DNA from: Gymnogyps californianus
Taxonomy: Eukaryota > Chordata > Aves > Accipitriformes > Cathartidae
Reading direction: 5' to 3'
Length of the DNA: 64,000 nt
NCBI RefSeq assembly: GCF_018139145.2
Contig: NC_059500.1
Span: 43,261,175 to 43,325,174, forward strand
Part shown: positions 49,327 through 60,272 of the stretch, piece by piece
Numbering within the stretch: position 1 is the first letter of the stretch
Layout: each line of letters opens with the position of its first letter
Made by a program: the position numbers and the translations under genes
Notes under the pieces: model-generated
Seen by the model: the letters and a program-made list of their open reading frames with translations, nothing else
What the model was told of the DNA's origin: nothing
Databases searched by the model: none

Positions 49327-50345
49327 TGTGGTGGGTTGACCTTGGCTGGCTGCCAGACACCCACCCAGCGGCTCCTTCTCTCCTTCTCCTCAACAAGACG
49401 AGAAAACAAAATAAGATGGAAAAGCTCACAGGTTGAGATAAAGACAGGGTGATCGCTTACCAATTACCATCACGGGCAAAAGAGACTCGACTTGGGGAAG
49501 ATTAATTTGCTGCCAATTAAAATAGGGTACAATGGTGAAAATCAAAGATACTTACCTACCCACTCCCCTTTCTTCCCAGGCTCAACTTCACTCCTTCACT
49601 CTCAACTCCTCTACCTCCTCCCCCCTCTGAGCAGTGCAGGAGGATGAGGAACTGCTCCTCCCTGCCACTTCTTCCTCCTCATGCTGTTCCCCTGCTCTGG
49701 CATGGGGTCCCTCCATGGGACACAGTCCTTCACGAACAGCTCCAGCGTGGGTCCTTCCCACGGTGTGCAGTCCTTCAGGAATGCACTGCTCCAGCATGGT
49801 TCCCCCACAGGCCACAGCTCCTGCCAGGAGCCTGCACCTGCGTGGGCTCTCCACGGGCTGCAGCTTCCTTCAGGGCATATCCACCTGCTGTGGCGTGGGG
49901 TCCTCTACAGCCTGCAGGTGGGTATCTGCTCCACTGTGGTCATCCATGGGCTGCAGGGGGACAGCCTGCTCCACCATGGTCTTCTCCATGGGTTGCAGGG
50001 GAATCCCTGCTCCAGCATCTGGAGCACCTCCTCCCCCTCCTTCTCCACTGGCATTGGTGTCTGCAGGACTGCTTCTCCCATGTTCTTCTCGGTCCTCTCT
50101 CTCACAGCTGCTGTGCAGTGTTTTTTACCCTGTCCTAAATAGGCTTTCCCAGAGGCGCCACCATCTTGGCTGCGGGACTCAGCTGTGCCCTGCGGTGGGT
50201 TGGCTGGAGCCGGCTGGAACCGGCTGTGTCCGGCACGGGGCAGCCCCGGCCTCTCCTCACAGGGGCCGCCCCGCAGCCCCCACTGCCAGTGCCTGGGCAC
50301 TGCACCCCGAACACCACAGCACAGCCCCTGCCTCAAGAAACAAAA
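49327..50345 (-). mobile_element. GC-rich avian ERV LTR (solo), sense on the minus strand
   Basis: The plus strand starts TGTGGTGGGTTGACCTTGGC and continues GGCTGCCAGACACCCACCC and AAAAGAGACTCGACTTGGGG, an arrangement I recognise as a common bird LTR family whose sense strand is the minus strand here. The AATAAA normally found near the ATTGGC block is degraded (GCAGCAAATT in minus sense). A tandem array occupies 49692-50025. The U3-side end is GC-rich with a YY1-type CAAGATGGTGGCGCC near 50155-50170. The right boundary is uncertain. No retroviral coding region is attached. The family name is not assigned. Confidence 0.75.
49692..50025. repeat. Tandem array of ~8 degenerate 40-53 bp units inside the LTR
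   Basis: Each unit starts with CTCCA(G/C)-like sequence followed by (C/A)(G/A)TGG(G)GTC, CCA(C/T)GGG and a G/C-rich TGCAG block. Examples begin at about 49740, 49789, 49928 and 49969. Units vary in length, so this is an old minisatellite-like expansion within the element. Confidence 0.75.
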
Positions 50346-51973
50346 TGGCACACAGAAGGGAAAATTTATATGTACAATTATCAGGATAATGTAAGGCACA
50401 CATGCTTCTCAATATTGAAAGGTTTTTGGAGTTTCTGAAAACTAAGCACAAATTCAAAAATACATTTTTTTTACTGGCTGTATATTTTTGAAGATAACTG
50501 TTATTACCTGAATAATAGAGGCAAATGGATACCTGCTGAAACAGTGTTCCCAGGGACAATATACAGCAATTGGTAATGAAAATGTAATTCTCTCTGAAAG
50601 GAACAGGCTAATTGAGAAAGCAGCTACCGCCCACTGTATTTCTAGCAAGGTCAGAAGAGCAAAGCAAACTTAGAAATACAATGAATGAACAATATACAAG
50701 CTAAATAGCAGTAACAGCCTGATTTTTTATATAAAATGTTCTTGACAACAAGGTACGTACAGTTGCCATCACAGTTATAAAAGATTCTATTGCTAGTGAC
50801 TCAGTGCGTACCCCGAAGAGTACAAGATGAGAATATCCTGCACCGAGTACTATAGAAGCTAGATGTTTCTCAAGTGATGGTTTCATTTAAAAAAAAAATA
50901 AAAGAGAAAGCAAAGCTGGGAAGCCGCATGTAGAGACAGCATGCGATCCTGAGAAGACTGGGAAAGAGTAGTAAGGCAGGAATGAATCAAAGCACCTGAG
51001 AAGTGGTTCGAGTGAGATGGCTCTTGTCCTGAATATGTAGCTAACATGGCCTCTTCCACTGTCACAGGAGGACTTCCTTGTGAAGACTACTTGTGATGCT
51101 CACTGACCCAAAATCAAATGCTCTAATCTGACATGTTTCAAAAACTGGTGAGGAAACCCAAGACAAGGCATGCCTATTTGGAGCCGTATTTGCTCAATGT
51201 AATCATAGTCTTCCATCATATTTCAGTCTTTCTTTACTGTTAGATTTTTCTTTCTAACCTTAGGTTTTACTAATCAAGTTAACTGAGAGACTACCATTTA
51301 ATTTTGTGGAATATCAACACCTTTAACATGCAGGATGGTGCTCATTTATCAGGCAGGTGATAGTAACTGTTCAACTTTTTTTTTCCTAAGGTCTGGTAAT
51401 GAGAGATATTCCTTTTTTTGACTCAAATTGATCAAAGTTATTATTCATTTTGATGCTACTACTGTGATGTACTATAAAAAAGAATGCCTTCCTGTACTAC
51501 AAAAAAAGAATGCAAGTGCTACCGAAATCAGTGTGTCCACTGTGTTCACACATTTTCCTGAACAGCAGAAAGCTGCAGAACTGGGGATTTAGCCAATATT
51601 TGTCCAATATTGGACAGCTAATTCTATTGATCCAAATAACTATCTTTCAATTGAGAAAATATGTCAGAAGTAAACAAATACAAATTACAGGTTATGAGAA
51701 AGCACCTTAGAGATGGATCCAAAAGAAGGTTCTGCACAGTGACCTGGAGCAGAGAGTCTCGATGAATCCCTGTACGCCCTACGTGATGAATAAGCAGCCC
51801 ACGAACAAACGCATTTAGGCTGCAACCTCAAAGGAAGCCCCCAGCCATTCAAGCAGCCAGATACTGGAATCTGCTTCCAGCAGTGGAGGCAAAAATGATT
51901 TCTTATGAATTGGAGCTCCATGTATTTATGAAAGGGGTTACACTGAATCCCCAACAGCAATAGGACACTACAC
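50346..51973. other. Intergenic DNA between two LTRs
   Basis: No gene recognised. A short direct duplication of TAAAAAAGAATGC-like sequence lies at 51474-51513. Segment 51712-51960 has higher GC and could be ERV-derived, but I could not assign it. Confidence 0.5.
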
Positions 51974-52618
51974 TGTGATCCAGTCAGTCACGATCCTGTG
52001 AAATAACCCAAATCTACATCGTGTGACGAATGCACTCCTCCTGTTTGAGCTAACTGAACTTTGGTCCAGGCAGATGCTCAGCAAGTAGGCCTAACCAAAG
52101 TTAATCCTATTGTGTGAGGCTATCAGTGAGAACTCAGCACCAAACCCCCAAAAAACAGGTTGCCCGAAGACTGGGCTGATAAGCAGCCAAAACTGCATGA
52201 ACACAGCAGAAAATCTGACTACAAATCAACCACTTTACACTATAAATATCTGCAGACATCAGGGCACGCTGAGCTCTCCCTCCATAGCAGCTGGCTGCGT
52301 GGCGATGATCTCCCCTTGAGTAGGCACGCCTCTCAGGGTCACCCCTTAAGGCTGAGAGATCCCTTACCTGACACCAGACATCCATGGGTTGGCAACGGAC
52401 ATTTTTTGCATGCATGTAACATTTAAGATACGTATAATAAGGTTATGCAATAATCTTTCTATCCCATACTAACTTTTAAGTGTAGTAAACAGTATTGATC
52501 GCCAATCCATCTATACTTATTAAATATTTTACATACCTAAATTTACTGACCAAAACTTTAATAAACTAACTACTAGATCAGATCTGTCTGAGTGATCTCT
52601 GACTCTTCTCCTGTGACA
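51974..52618 (+). mobile_element. Avian ERV-type LTR, plus strand (solo)
   Basis: Begins TGTGATCCAGTCAGTCACGA and ends near CTCTTCTCCTGTGACA. It has TATAAA at 52241-52246 and AATAAA at 52560-52565, in the order of an LTR with a long R region. Overall composition differs from the surroundings. Boundaries are by TG...CA only and no clear target duplication was found. No internal retroviral genes are adjacent. Confidence 0.6.
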
Positions 52619-54940
52619 GATCGCTATCTCTGTTTCTTTATATTCAGAATTATCCTAAGGAAAGAAAGGTATTTTCAGATGAAGGTTGACTGTCTGCTTT
52701 TTAAACTATCCAACTGGCATTTTCTATACGTAGACTCTTTTTTTTTTTCACAGTACAGCTAGCTTTAAGACCAGCAGTCAGGTATTTCAATTCTCCGCTA
52801 TCTAGACAAGAGATAAACTGTTAGGAAGACAAGACAAGGCCTTTTTCTTCAGCTTTTAGCTTTGCAGCCTGTACTTATTTAGCAAAATACTTTAAAAATC
52901 ATTTCACTTTTATTCATGTGTGTAAATCTGTTTGAGCCAAGTGGCGTCTACAGCCAAGTGCTTTGCAATTTTCACATCATAGCTGCTACTTCTTTTTATG
53001 AAGAAGAGACACAAAAAATTGAGTGAGATTAAGAATAGCAGTTTGTTGCTGTATCATATGCAATAAAATACCATTTTTTAATATTGAACTCCTCACACAT
53101 TTTTACATATTAATATTTAAAAACAAGTTTGTACTGCTATTCATTATTTATTGCTACTTAAGGAGTAGATAGTCAGGAGTTCTAAACAGATATTGATTAG
53201 ACTTTGCTCTTAGTGGGAGAAAAACACATTCACTTTATGGCCTGTATTAATGTAGTTTATCAATTAAAGGCTGCATTTTTTTGGGTAGAGAACATGTTAT
53301 GAACATTTCTTAAACTCTGAAATATTAAACTGTTCATGCTAAAACAGGTAACAGGATATAAATAAAATAATGTTTTTATTCCAAAGGTAAACCTTGATTT
53401 CAAATGTTGTCTCATGAAACAAAACCTCTGTGAGTCTCTGTGAGGCTTTAATCAGAAGATAATTCAGCACACTCAAATGCCTTTGTAATTTTGCTGAATT
53501 TTACATCTGGTTATCACAATGACTAGTCAATGTTCATAAAAATTCATCTGGTGGCATGTGGCCCCAGAAGTCTGTGTGCAGAAGTAAACTCATGTCTATG
53601 ATCTTTATTGTAATTCTTGAATAACAAACTCAAATTACGTCTCTAGACATGTTTTGAAAAACTGGTCATCGTGGAGAGTATTACACAGAATGTGTCTACT
53701 GAATATGCTCTTTCAAAGGAGAGAGCTTGTTAGAGCTTGTGAGCACGGTAGGTGCTAAAAGAAAATCCAAAAATGGACAGCCAGAAGCAAAACAGATCCT
53801 AAATGCTGACCAAGGAAACAATGTCCTGAATCAAACAAGTCATATTTGCTTAGTAATAAGGGAGCTGCTAACTGATGGTGACGTTTTACTAATAGTGATG
53901 CATGGAACTGCAAAATGAGTTACTCTGTGCTTATTTGCAGTACGGCTGAAGTTTTCTCTGAATTCAGTTCTACTCCTGTCAAGGTGGTATACATGAATAC
54001 AGATAGGGCTTTGCCATGGCAGAGAGAAGGCAATGTACCTGTTGAGAGAATTTGTATTGTTGAAATACCTGTATTAGCACACAGGGCTTCACATATGTAT
54101 TTCTCTTACAAGTACTATCCATTAGGACTGGAATCCCAATGTTCTAGACACTAAACAGAATTACAGAAAAAAGGAAATGCACTCCTAAACGGTTGATTGC
54201 TGTCTATCCACATGCGTTACAAAGCAGATCTGGTACTAATGCATGAAAAGATGCAACATGAACAAAGCGGCCAAATGGGGCAATGGAGACAAAAACAGAA
54301 TGGAACAGAGATTAAGCAAACTGTAGGGTCTACAGTTTGTAACACAGAATTCTAGTAACAAACAGTACTCTCAGCTCACGGCTAGAACTGGCTGTTCTCA
54401 GCATGGTCAGCTGTTTAAGTGTTGTATCAGATGTAAGCCTCAAGGAAGGACTTGATAAAGCTTTTGTGGAGACTGTGGAGCTGGTTTTTTCCATTCATAA
54501 ACTGGAGAGAGAGAGGGATAGCAATCGTAAAGGTAGAAGAAACAGATTAACTGGGTACTTTAGCAGCAGGAAAACGGAATTAAAACGGCAATTAAATTGT
54601 ACTTTACGTGACATAGAGGACAGAAAAATTGTGAATGATCTGAGGTTAAAAACAAACGTCTTCATGAATGTTGGAGAGCTCTCTCTCTAAAGAGGCCACA
54701 AAGTGGGAGCAGAAAAACATTTTGGTTTAGCTGGTTTATTTTTTCATTAACTATCACAAATGCCTAAACGAGCAACACGATCCCTTTGAAAAGAGTGCAA
54801 GAAGATGCTGTATTGCGAGCCTTATGGAAGACATTAAACTTGAGGAGTCGGTGATCTTGAACAGGCCGTGTCTGCTTTATTGGAACTTGTACTTGAGAAG
54901 CCCATATGTTATTAATATAACATGTAAATTATAATATATA
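52619..54940. other. Intergenic DNA
   Basis: No recognised repeats or genes. Three successive plus-strand open frames (53727-53918, 53915-54154, 54403-54690; the last encodes a charged 95-residue peptide) match no family I know and lack convincing splice or promoter context. Confidence 0.5.
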
Positions 54941-54984
54941 TTTGGGAAAGGTAAACTGTATGTGGATCAAGGGGTGGAATGTAT

Positions 54985-55185
54985 TGATCCTGACCGGGAG
55001 ACCACTGTACACCGCAACTAACCTGGGCAGGCGCCACACAGCCAGCGTGGCCTTCAGGCTGGGCTATGCCGTGCCGCACGCCTCCCTCGGCCGCGGGACG
55101 GACCCAGCCCGAGCACGGTACTGGAGGAGCCTGTGGGCAGCTTGTGGCCTTGCCCTTATCTAACAGCGAGGCAAGGAGTTCTCAT
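54985..55185. other. GC- and CpG-rich patch of unknown identity
   Basis: An island of about 200 bp (for example GGCAGGCGCCACACAGCCAG, CCTCGGCCGCGGGACGG) inside AT-rich DNA. Abrupt edges suggest an inserted LTR or other repeat fragment, or a small promoter. No CCAAT or TATA box stands out. DNA of moderate GC continues to about 55500. Confidence 0.5.
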
Positions 55186-55499
55186 GAGAACGTCCTTTAG
55201 AAACAGAGTTGTTTTCTTCTAAGAAAATTATACAGGATCTCAAATGACTGAAAGGGAGAGTTTCTCCCCATGGACAGGATCTGCTCTGCGCAGTGCACCG
55301 TGGGAAAATCCATCAAGGCTCCACCCGATGCTGCATGAACGTGGGGTGCCCAGCACTATCTATACTCTTCTTCTTAGTCGGTCTTTTTGAAGCAGCTTTC
55401 TTATCAAGCCATTTGTTGTTGGGCCTTTCTTACTGAGATCCAGAAAGGTCCCTGCACCAGCTCGCTCTCACCTCACCCCACACTCCAGTGCAGAACAGA

Positions 55500-58400
55500 T
55501 GGTATTTGGTGTTATGAGGCCAAAGAAATAGGGGTTTGCTGAACTATTTTTTGGAACTCAGAATGGTAAAAAAGAAAGGTGTTTTCATTAGAAGAATTTT
55601 GAACTCCACAGAGAAACTTCAGCATAACTACCAATATATATGATATAATAGAGAATTTCACCTCATTTTTTTTTGTGTACAACACTACCACCTTAAGGTC
55701 ACATACGAAGAATTTAGCAGAAACTTTACGAGGATGGGTATAACAACAATGCTTGAGATAACAGCTGCAAAATTATGATGTGCTGGTTAAAATAATGAAA
55801 GCACAGAACCGCAAATAAGGCTCAGTCTATGTGCAAAGACAGGCTAACATGCTTTTTCCCTGGAAAAATTAAGTCTTATTTAACAAAGAACACGCTAATA
55901 AACAGACGAAAGTGCTTTGATCATGAGTGCTGATGATGATCTTGAACTTAAAAATTACGTAATAAACAAATATGGCCATTATGAGATTAAAAAGTTAGAT
56001 TCAGTGAAATGTATCTGTAATGTGAATGAGCATACGGATCAGACTTCTAATTCTTAAGAGTACTCTTTGTTACTTGCCCTGACAATAACATAAAGGACCT
56101 CAAAAAGTAGATTTGCGAATAGTTAATTTATTAGAAATTGCAGTATGTGGGAATTCCCCAATCACTTGTCTGAAAAAATAATAAATCATGCTTTTTTGAA
56201 AGCTATCTGGGAAAGCAGATTAAATTCATCACTTGTATGAATGCACCAATATTTACTGATTTCTATGATCCACAAGTTTCAGACCAACATTTAAATTATT
56301 TTCAGAGAACTGATTCTAAGGACTGACGAAAATTTCTCATTTAAGCTGAAAAATGATTGAACCAAGTGCTACAAAACCACTCACAATTAGCACACTAGCA
56401 TTTGTTGCCTCAAATGAAAGGAAAATCTTGCAACCTTTCAAAAAATCTTTAATTTAATAAAATGTTTTCTAACTCTGACTCCCTGTTTGATTCTACAATA
56501 TAATTTCTTCGTTGTTGGGTAAGATGCAAAGAACTGACTAGTGGGTAGATCTCTCCACCTTTACAGCACATCACAAAAGTGAACTCACATTTATAAAGGG
56601 AAGTCCCTAATCTTCTGGGTTTTATCTTTGCAACTTCCTGTAATACTGTACCATAATTATGTTAAATGCCTAAATGGACAGTCTAGTTATTTCTTCATCT
56701 CCAGAACCCCCAGTATTATTTGAATTGTCTCAACAAGGATTTTCATTTCATTGATGTTGACCTGTGACAAATTTATCTGTTTAGAGCTCAGCTTCTGAAA
56801 AAATTTTCTATGGAAACAAATATTTCTAGTCACGTGGAATTTTTAGCTGAATTTGAGCCTAAGATTATGACATATTCCTAGAAGGTGTTGGATGAAACAA
56901 CCAGTCTTTCAGCAAAAAACACAAAACTGAATTTAGGTCACGGCAATTAACAATTTTGAATATTTTATATTAAAATACTAAATACTGCTTTTCTTATTCA
57001 ATGACTACCGAATCTTTATTCAAGCAAATTTGATCCAAAAGACAATGTCTATGCTCATTCATGTATCAGGACAGACAGATAAGTAACCTTCTTCTGCTGT
57101 TTGTCTCTATAGCTTTTTCTAAGATCATCCAACATATACACAGAGTGCCAATTAGTCATCTTTTTATATCCTTATTCGTTTTGTTTTGATTTAGGGTCTA
57201 AGCATTAAATAGTTTATTTAGTTAAAGTCGTTATTTAGGCAACGGAAACGAAGTGTGACATTTTACAAAAAGATTCAGTTGGGTCTGACTAAGTGCCTGG
57301 TATTAAGCAAAAAAATGAAAAATAAAGAATACAAGTTTTGGCTTCAGGACTTTCTCTTTGAAATATACACCAAAATGAACATTTTTGCTGAATGCTGTTG
57401 ATCTACTAAGCTTTGTACACTGCTTGCTTAACACATTGGATGGCACTTTTTATTTATCAAATGAAAAAGAAAACTAAATGCCACTGATAACATATTATAA
57501 AAGATTTATTTTTATTTCATCTGTTTTTATATTTCGTAAATAATTTCTAATGGCAACAGTGATGTTTCGGATCTGAAAAACTGCAATTAACCTTGTTATT
57601 TCACTGTACCTTAGAACTGATGGTTCTCTCAGAATCTGGTGTTGCTGGAAGAAGAGGAACAATGACATGACTTATACATGTTATATTCTCTGCATTTGTG
57701 GAGAGGCAAAGTCCACAGGAAGAGACAACATCTTTCATTAGAATATCTGATATGTATAGTTGAAAAAAGGTAAGTTTTGGACTTAGAATCTAAGTTTGAG
57801 CATGCTGCAGATTATACTGCTTTTTTAAAGACAATGTAATACAGGGCTTAACGTATGTCAAATAAAGTTGTCAGTAGTTGGTTCAGTAAAGCAAATACAT
57901 ATCGTGATGATCTTTACAACAGCTTAAAGACAATAAAAACCTGACACAGCAACTTCACCACTGCCTGCATTGCTTCCTGTCTTTACCCATAATTTACACA
58001 CTGAAGCGCTCAATTAATAAAAAGATAAACAGTAAAGAAATCAGTAAAACAAAGAAAATTGATTAGAAAAAGTCAGTGTCTTAAAGGAAGAGTGCTATAT
58101 AGTGCTATATCGGGGTTTTTCCCCCCCTTTAAAAATTCTAAATTTAAATTCAACTTACATGTTATTTTGGTAACATTATACGTTTCTGTTTGCATGTTTC
58201 TCTATCCATTGTTTGGTTACTTCTAGTAAAAAACCCCACCCCAAAACCTAGTTGTGATGCATAAAATCTTGAATTGGTATTGGTATCATTGGTATGCATG
58301 CTTGAACACATTTAGGATAATTTTGACTCATGCTTACGCCCTTCTTCCATGTGCCAGCTCATTTGAGGTCATTAAAGATAGAATACATATTTGATTCAAG

Positions 58401-58969
58401 AACATCAGCAAGTGAAGGGGGAGGGCAGCCATTTATAATTACCTGAAACAGGATAATAGTGACACTGCCATTTCTGTGCAAAGAAATGAAGTATGATGTT
58501 TCTTATAGGCACTGAATTAATTCTTAAGAGTATGTCTTAAGCTTTTTCCAAGCAAACTGCAAAACTACACCACACATGGTGCGCAATGCACTTTTGAACT
58601 AAGCCTTAAAAGGGGAACATTAAAGGCCACTGGTCTGATGCATATAGATTTCCAGGCTCCTAAGGGATATTTTTCCCATGAAAAACACTGTTTCTTGGTA
58701 CATCGTGCAAGAAACTACATGAGGAGCCAAATTCTGTTTTTCAGTATATCCACAGGGCTTCTCTTTCACCAGTTTTAGCTGATTATTTGTATTCTAGGTT
58801 AAAAATGAGCCCGAAGTAAATACCTGCAAAGTTTAGTGGTCACCAAACAGCCAAGAAAAGAAAGGCATTATACGTAGGAAAAGATGTAGATGCATTCACG
58901 TAACATTTTGTGCATTTGCTAAGCAAACAGATGTTCAAACACGACATCTGCCTCAGTTCCCTCCAAGAG
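55500..58969. other. Intergenic DNA, no recognised feature
   Basis: Mostly AT-rich. No mobile element or coding segment was identified. A short tandem AGTGCTATAT x2 occurs at about 58091-58110. Confidence 0.6.
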
Positions 58970-59125
58970 CTTTTGGAGGAATAAACTGTATCTTACCCTG
59001 AATGGAACCTAAAGGCTCATTCTGGTTGTCTTTTCATCCACAACACATGTAGAAACAACAGTACCACTGACATGAAGTCATCAGCTTCCTTCTGATACCT
59101 GTGTGCATGTATTTGTTGCGATTTA
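58970..59125 (+). repeat. Unclassified repeat pair, copy A
   Basis: Starts GCTTTTGGAGGAATAAACTG and aligns by eye with 60118-60272, sharing TTTTGGAGGAATAAACT, GGCTCA, ATCCA-A-CA-TGTAGA and ACAG-A--ACT in the same order. Family unknown. Confidence 0.6.
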
Positions 59126-60117
59126 TACCTATGGGTCCTGAATTTGAAGGGCGTGTCATATGAACAGCAGCATGACAACATTCTAGTGTATCCTTTACAA
59201 AGTGCAATTGCATTACAACCAAATAAAATGCATTTGACTCTCCAGCAGTAAATCACTGGCTAACTTTTCTTTATTTCAACATTATGTTTGAGTTCTAGCC
59301 TGGGTTTCCAACTATTCTGAAACACGACAGACTTCCGCCTCCACCCATAAAATCTCCTTTGACCGCTGAGACTGGGTATTCAACCCTTACTTTGGTAATA
59401 AACTGACAAAACAAAAGCCGGGGGATGGGCAGGGAGGGGAGAGAGAGAGAACCAAAAAGCCTTTGCCAAATTTAAGAAATATAGCTAATAAAACTAAAAT
59501 TTAAATAATGCCAGAAAATTAAAAAGTCCCGGGAAAATGTCCTACCTGGAACTCTGTCTGAGGCTAACAGCCAATCAGGATTCACGTAAAAGGCGTATTT
59601 CTGCCAATGCCTGTTAATGCCAAAGCACAAGCTACTTCTGAAAATATTTACGTAGATAAGCAATTCTAGGGAAATGCAACTCACATTGTTATGAGTTTCT
59701 TCAGAGAAACCCATGGTATCCCTGTAATACAATACTGGTGTGACAAGGCTTCTGAGACTCTCTGATTTCATGTGAGTGTGCATCTAGATAAAAACATATG
59801 GGGAAATGAAGGGAGGAGAGAGTCCCTGGTTCACCATGTCCCATGCAATACATACACATTTCCAGGCACACAATTCAGCAGCACCTTTTAATTTCTTATC
59901 TGTATGTCTTTTTGGCTCTTCCATCTATCTGTGAAAAAAGGTACCAGTGCTGCGTATACAGAGAGAAATACTGGCTTGCCTGAAGGTAAAGGAAGTATCT
60001 ACCAGTGTTTATTATTTAAATTTTTTTCTTTCTCTGATTTTCCACCTTGCAATACCAAAAATATACCCATGTTAATTTCTTGTTGCCTGTTTAGCTGTGT
60101 GACGTAGATAAGCATTC

Positions 60118-60272
60118 CTTTTGGAGGAATAAACTCTACCTTGTTCTGAGTCAAACCCAATGGCTCAGTCTAATTGATTTGATTTCTATCCAAAGCATCT
60201 GTAGAGAGAACAGCATTACTAGTTTATAATCAGCGTCATTCAGGCATCCATGTGCACATACCTGTTGTCAGA
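60118..60272 (+). repeat. Unclassified repeat pair, copy B
   Basis: Partner of copy A about 1.15 kb downstream and in the same orientation. The first 20 bases are nearly identical (CTTTTGGAGGAATAAACTCT); similarity is moderate after that. Confidence 0.6.

Noticed and set aside
49634..50389. 251-codon open frame and overlapping frames on both strands
   Set aside because: Produced by the GC-rich tandem array of an LTR. Translated periodicity follows the 40-53-bp units, not a protein family.
54403..54690. 95-codon charged open frame
   Set aside because: No recognisable family, no promoter or splice evidence, and length within chance expectation. Kept only as a remark on the spacer.
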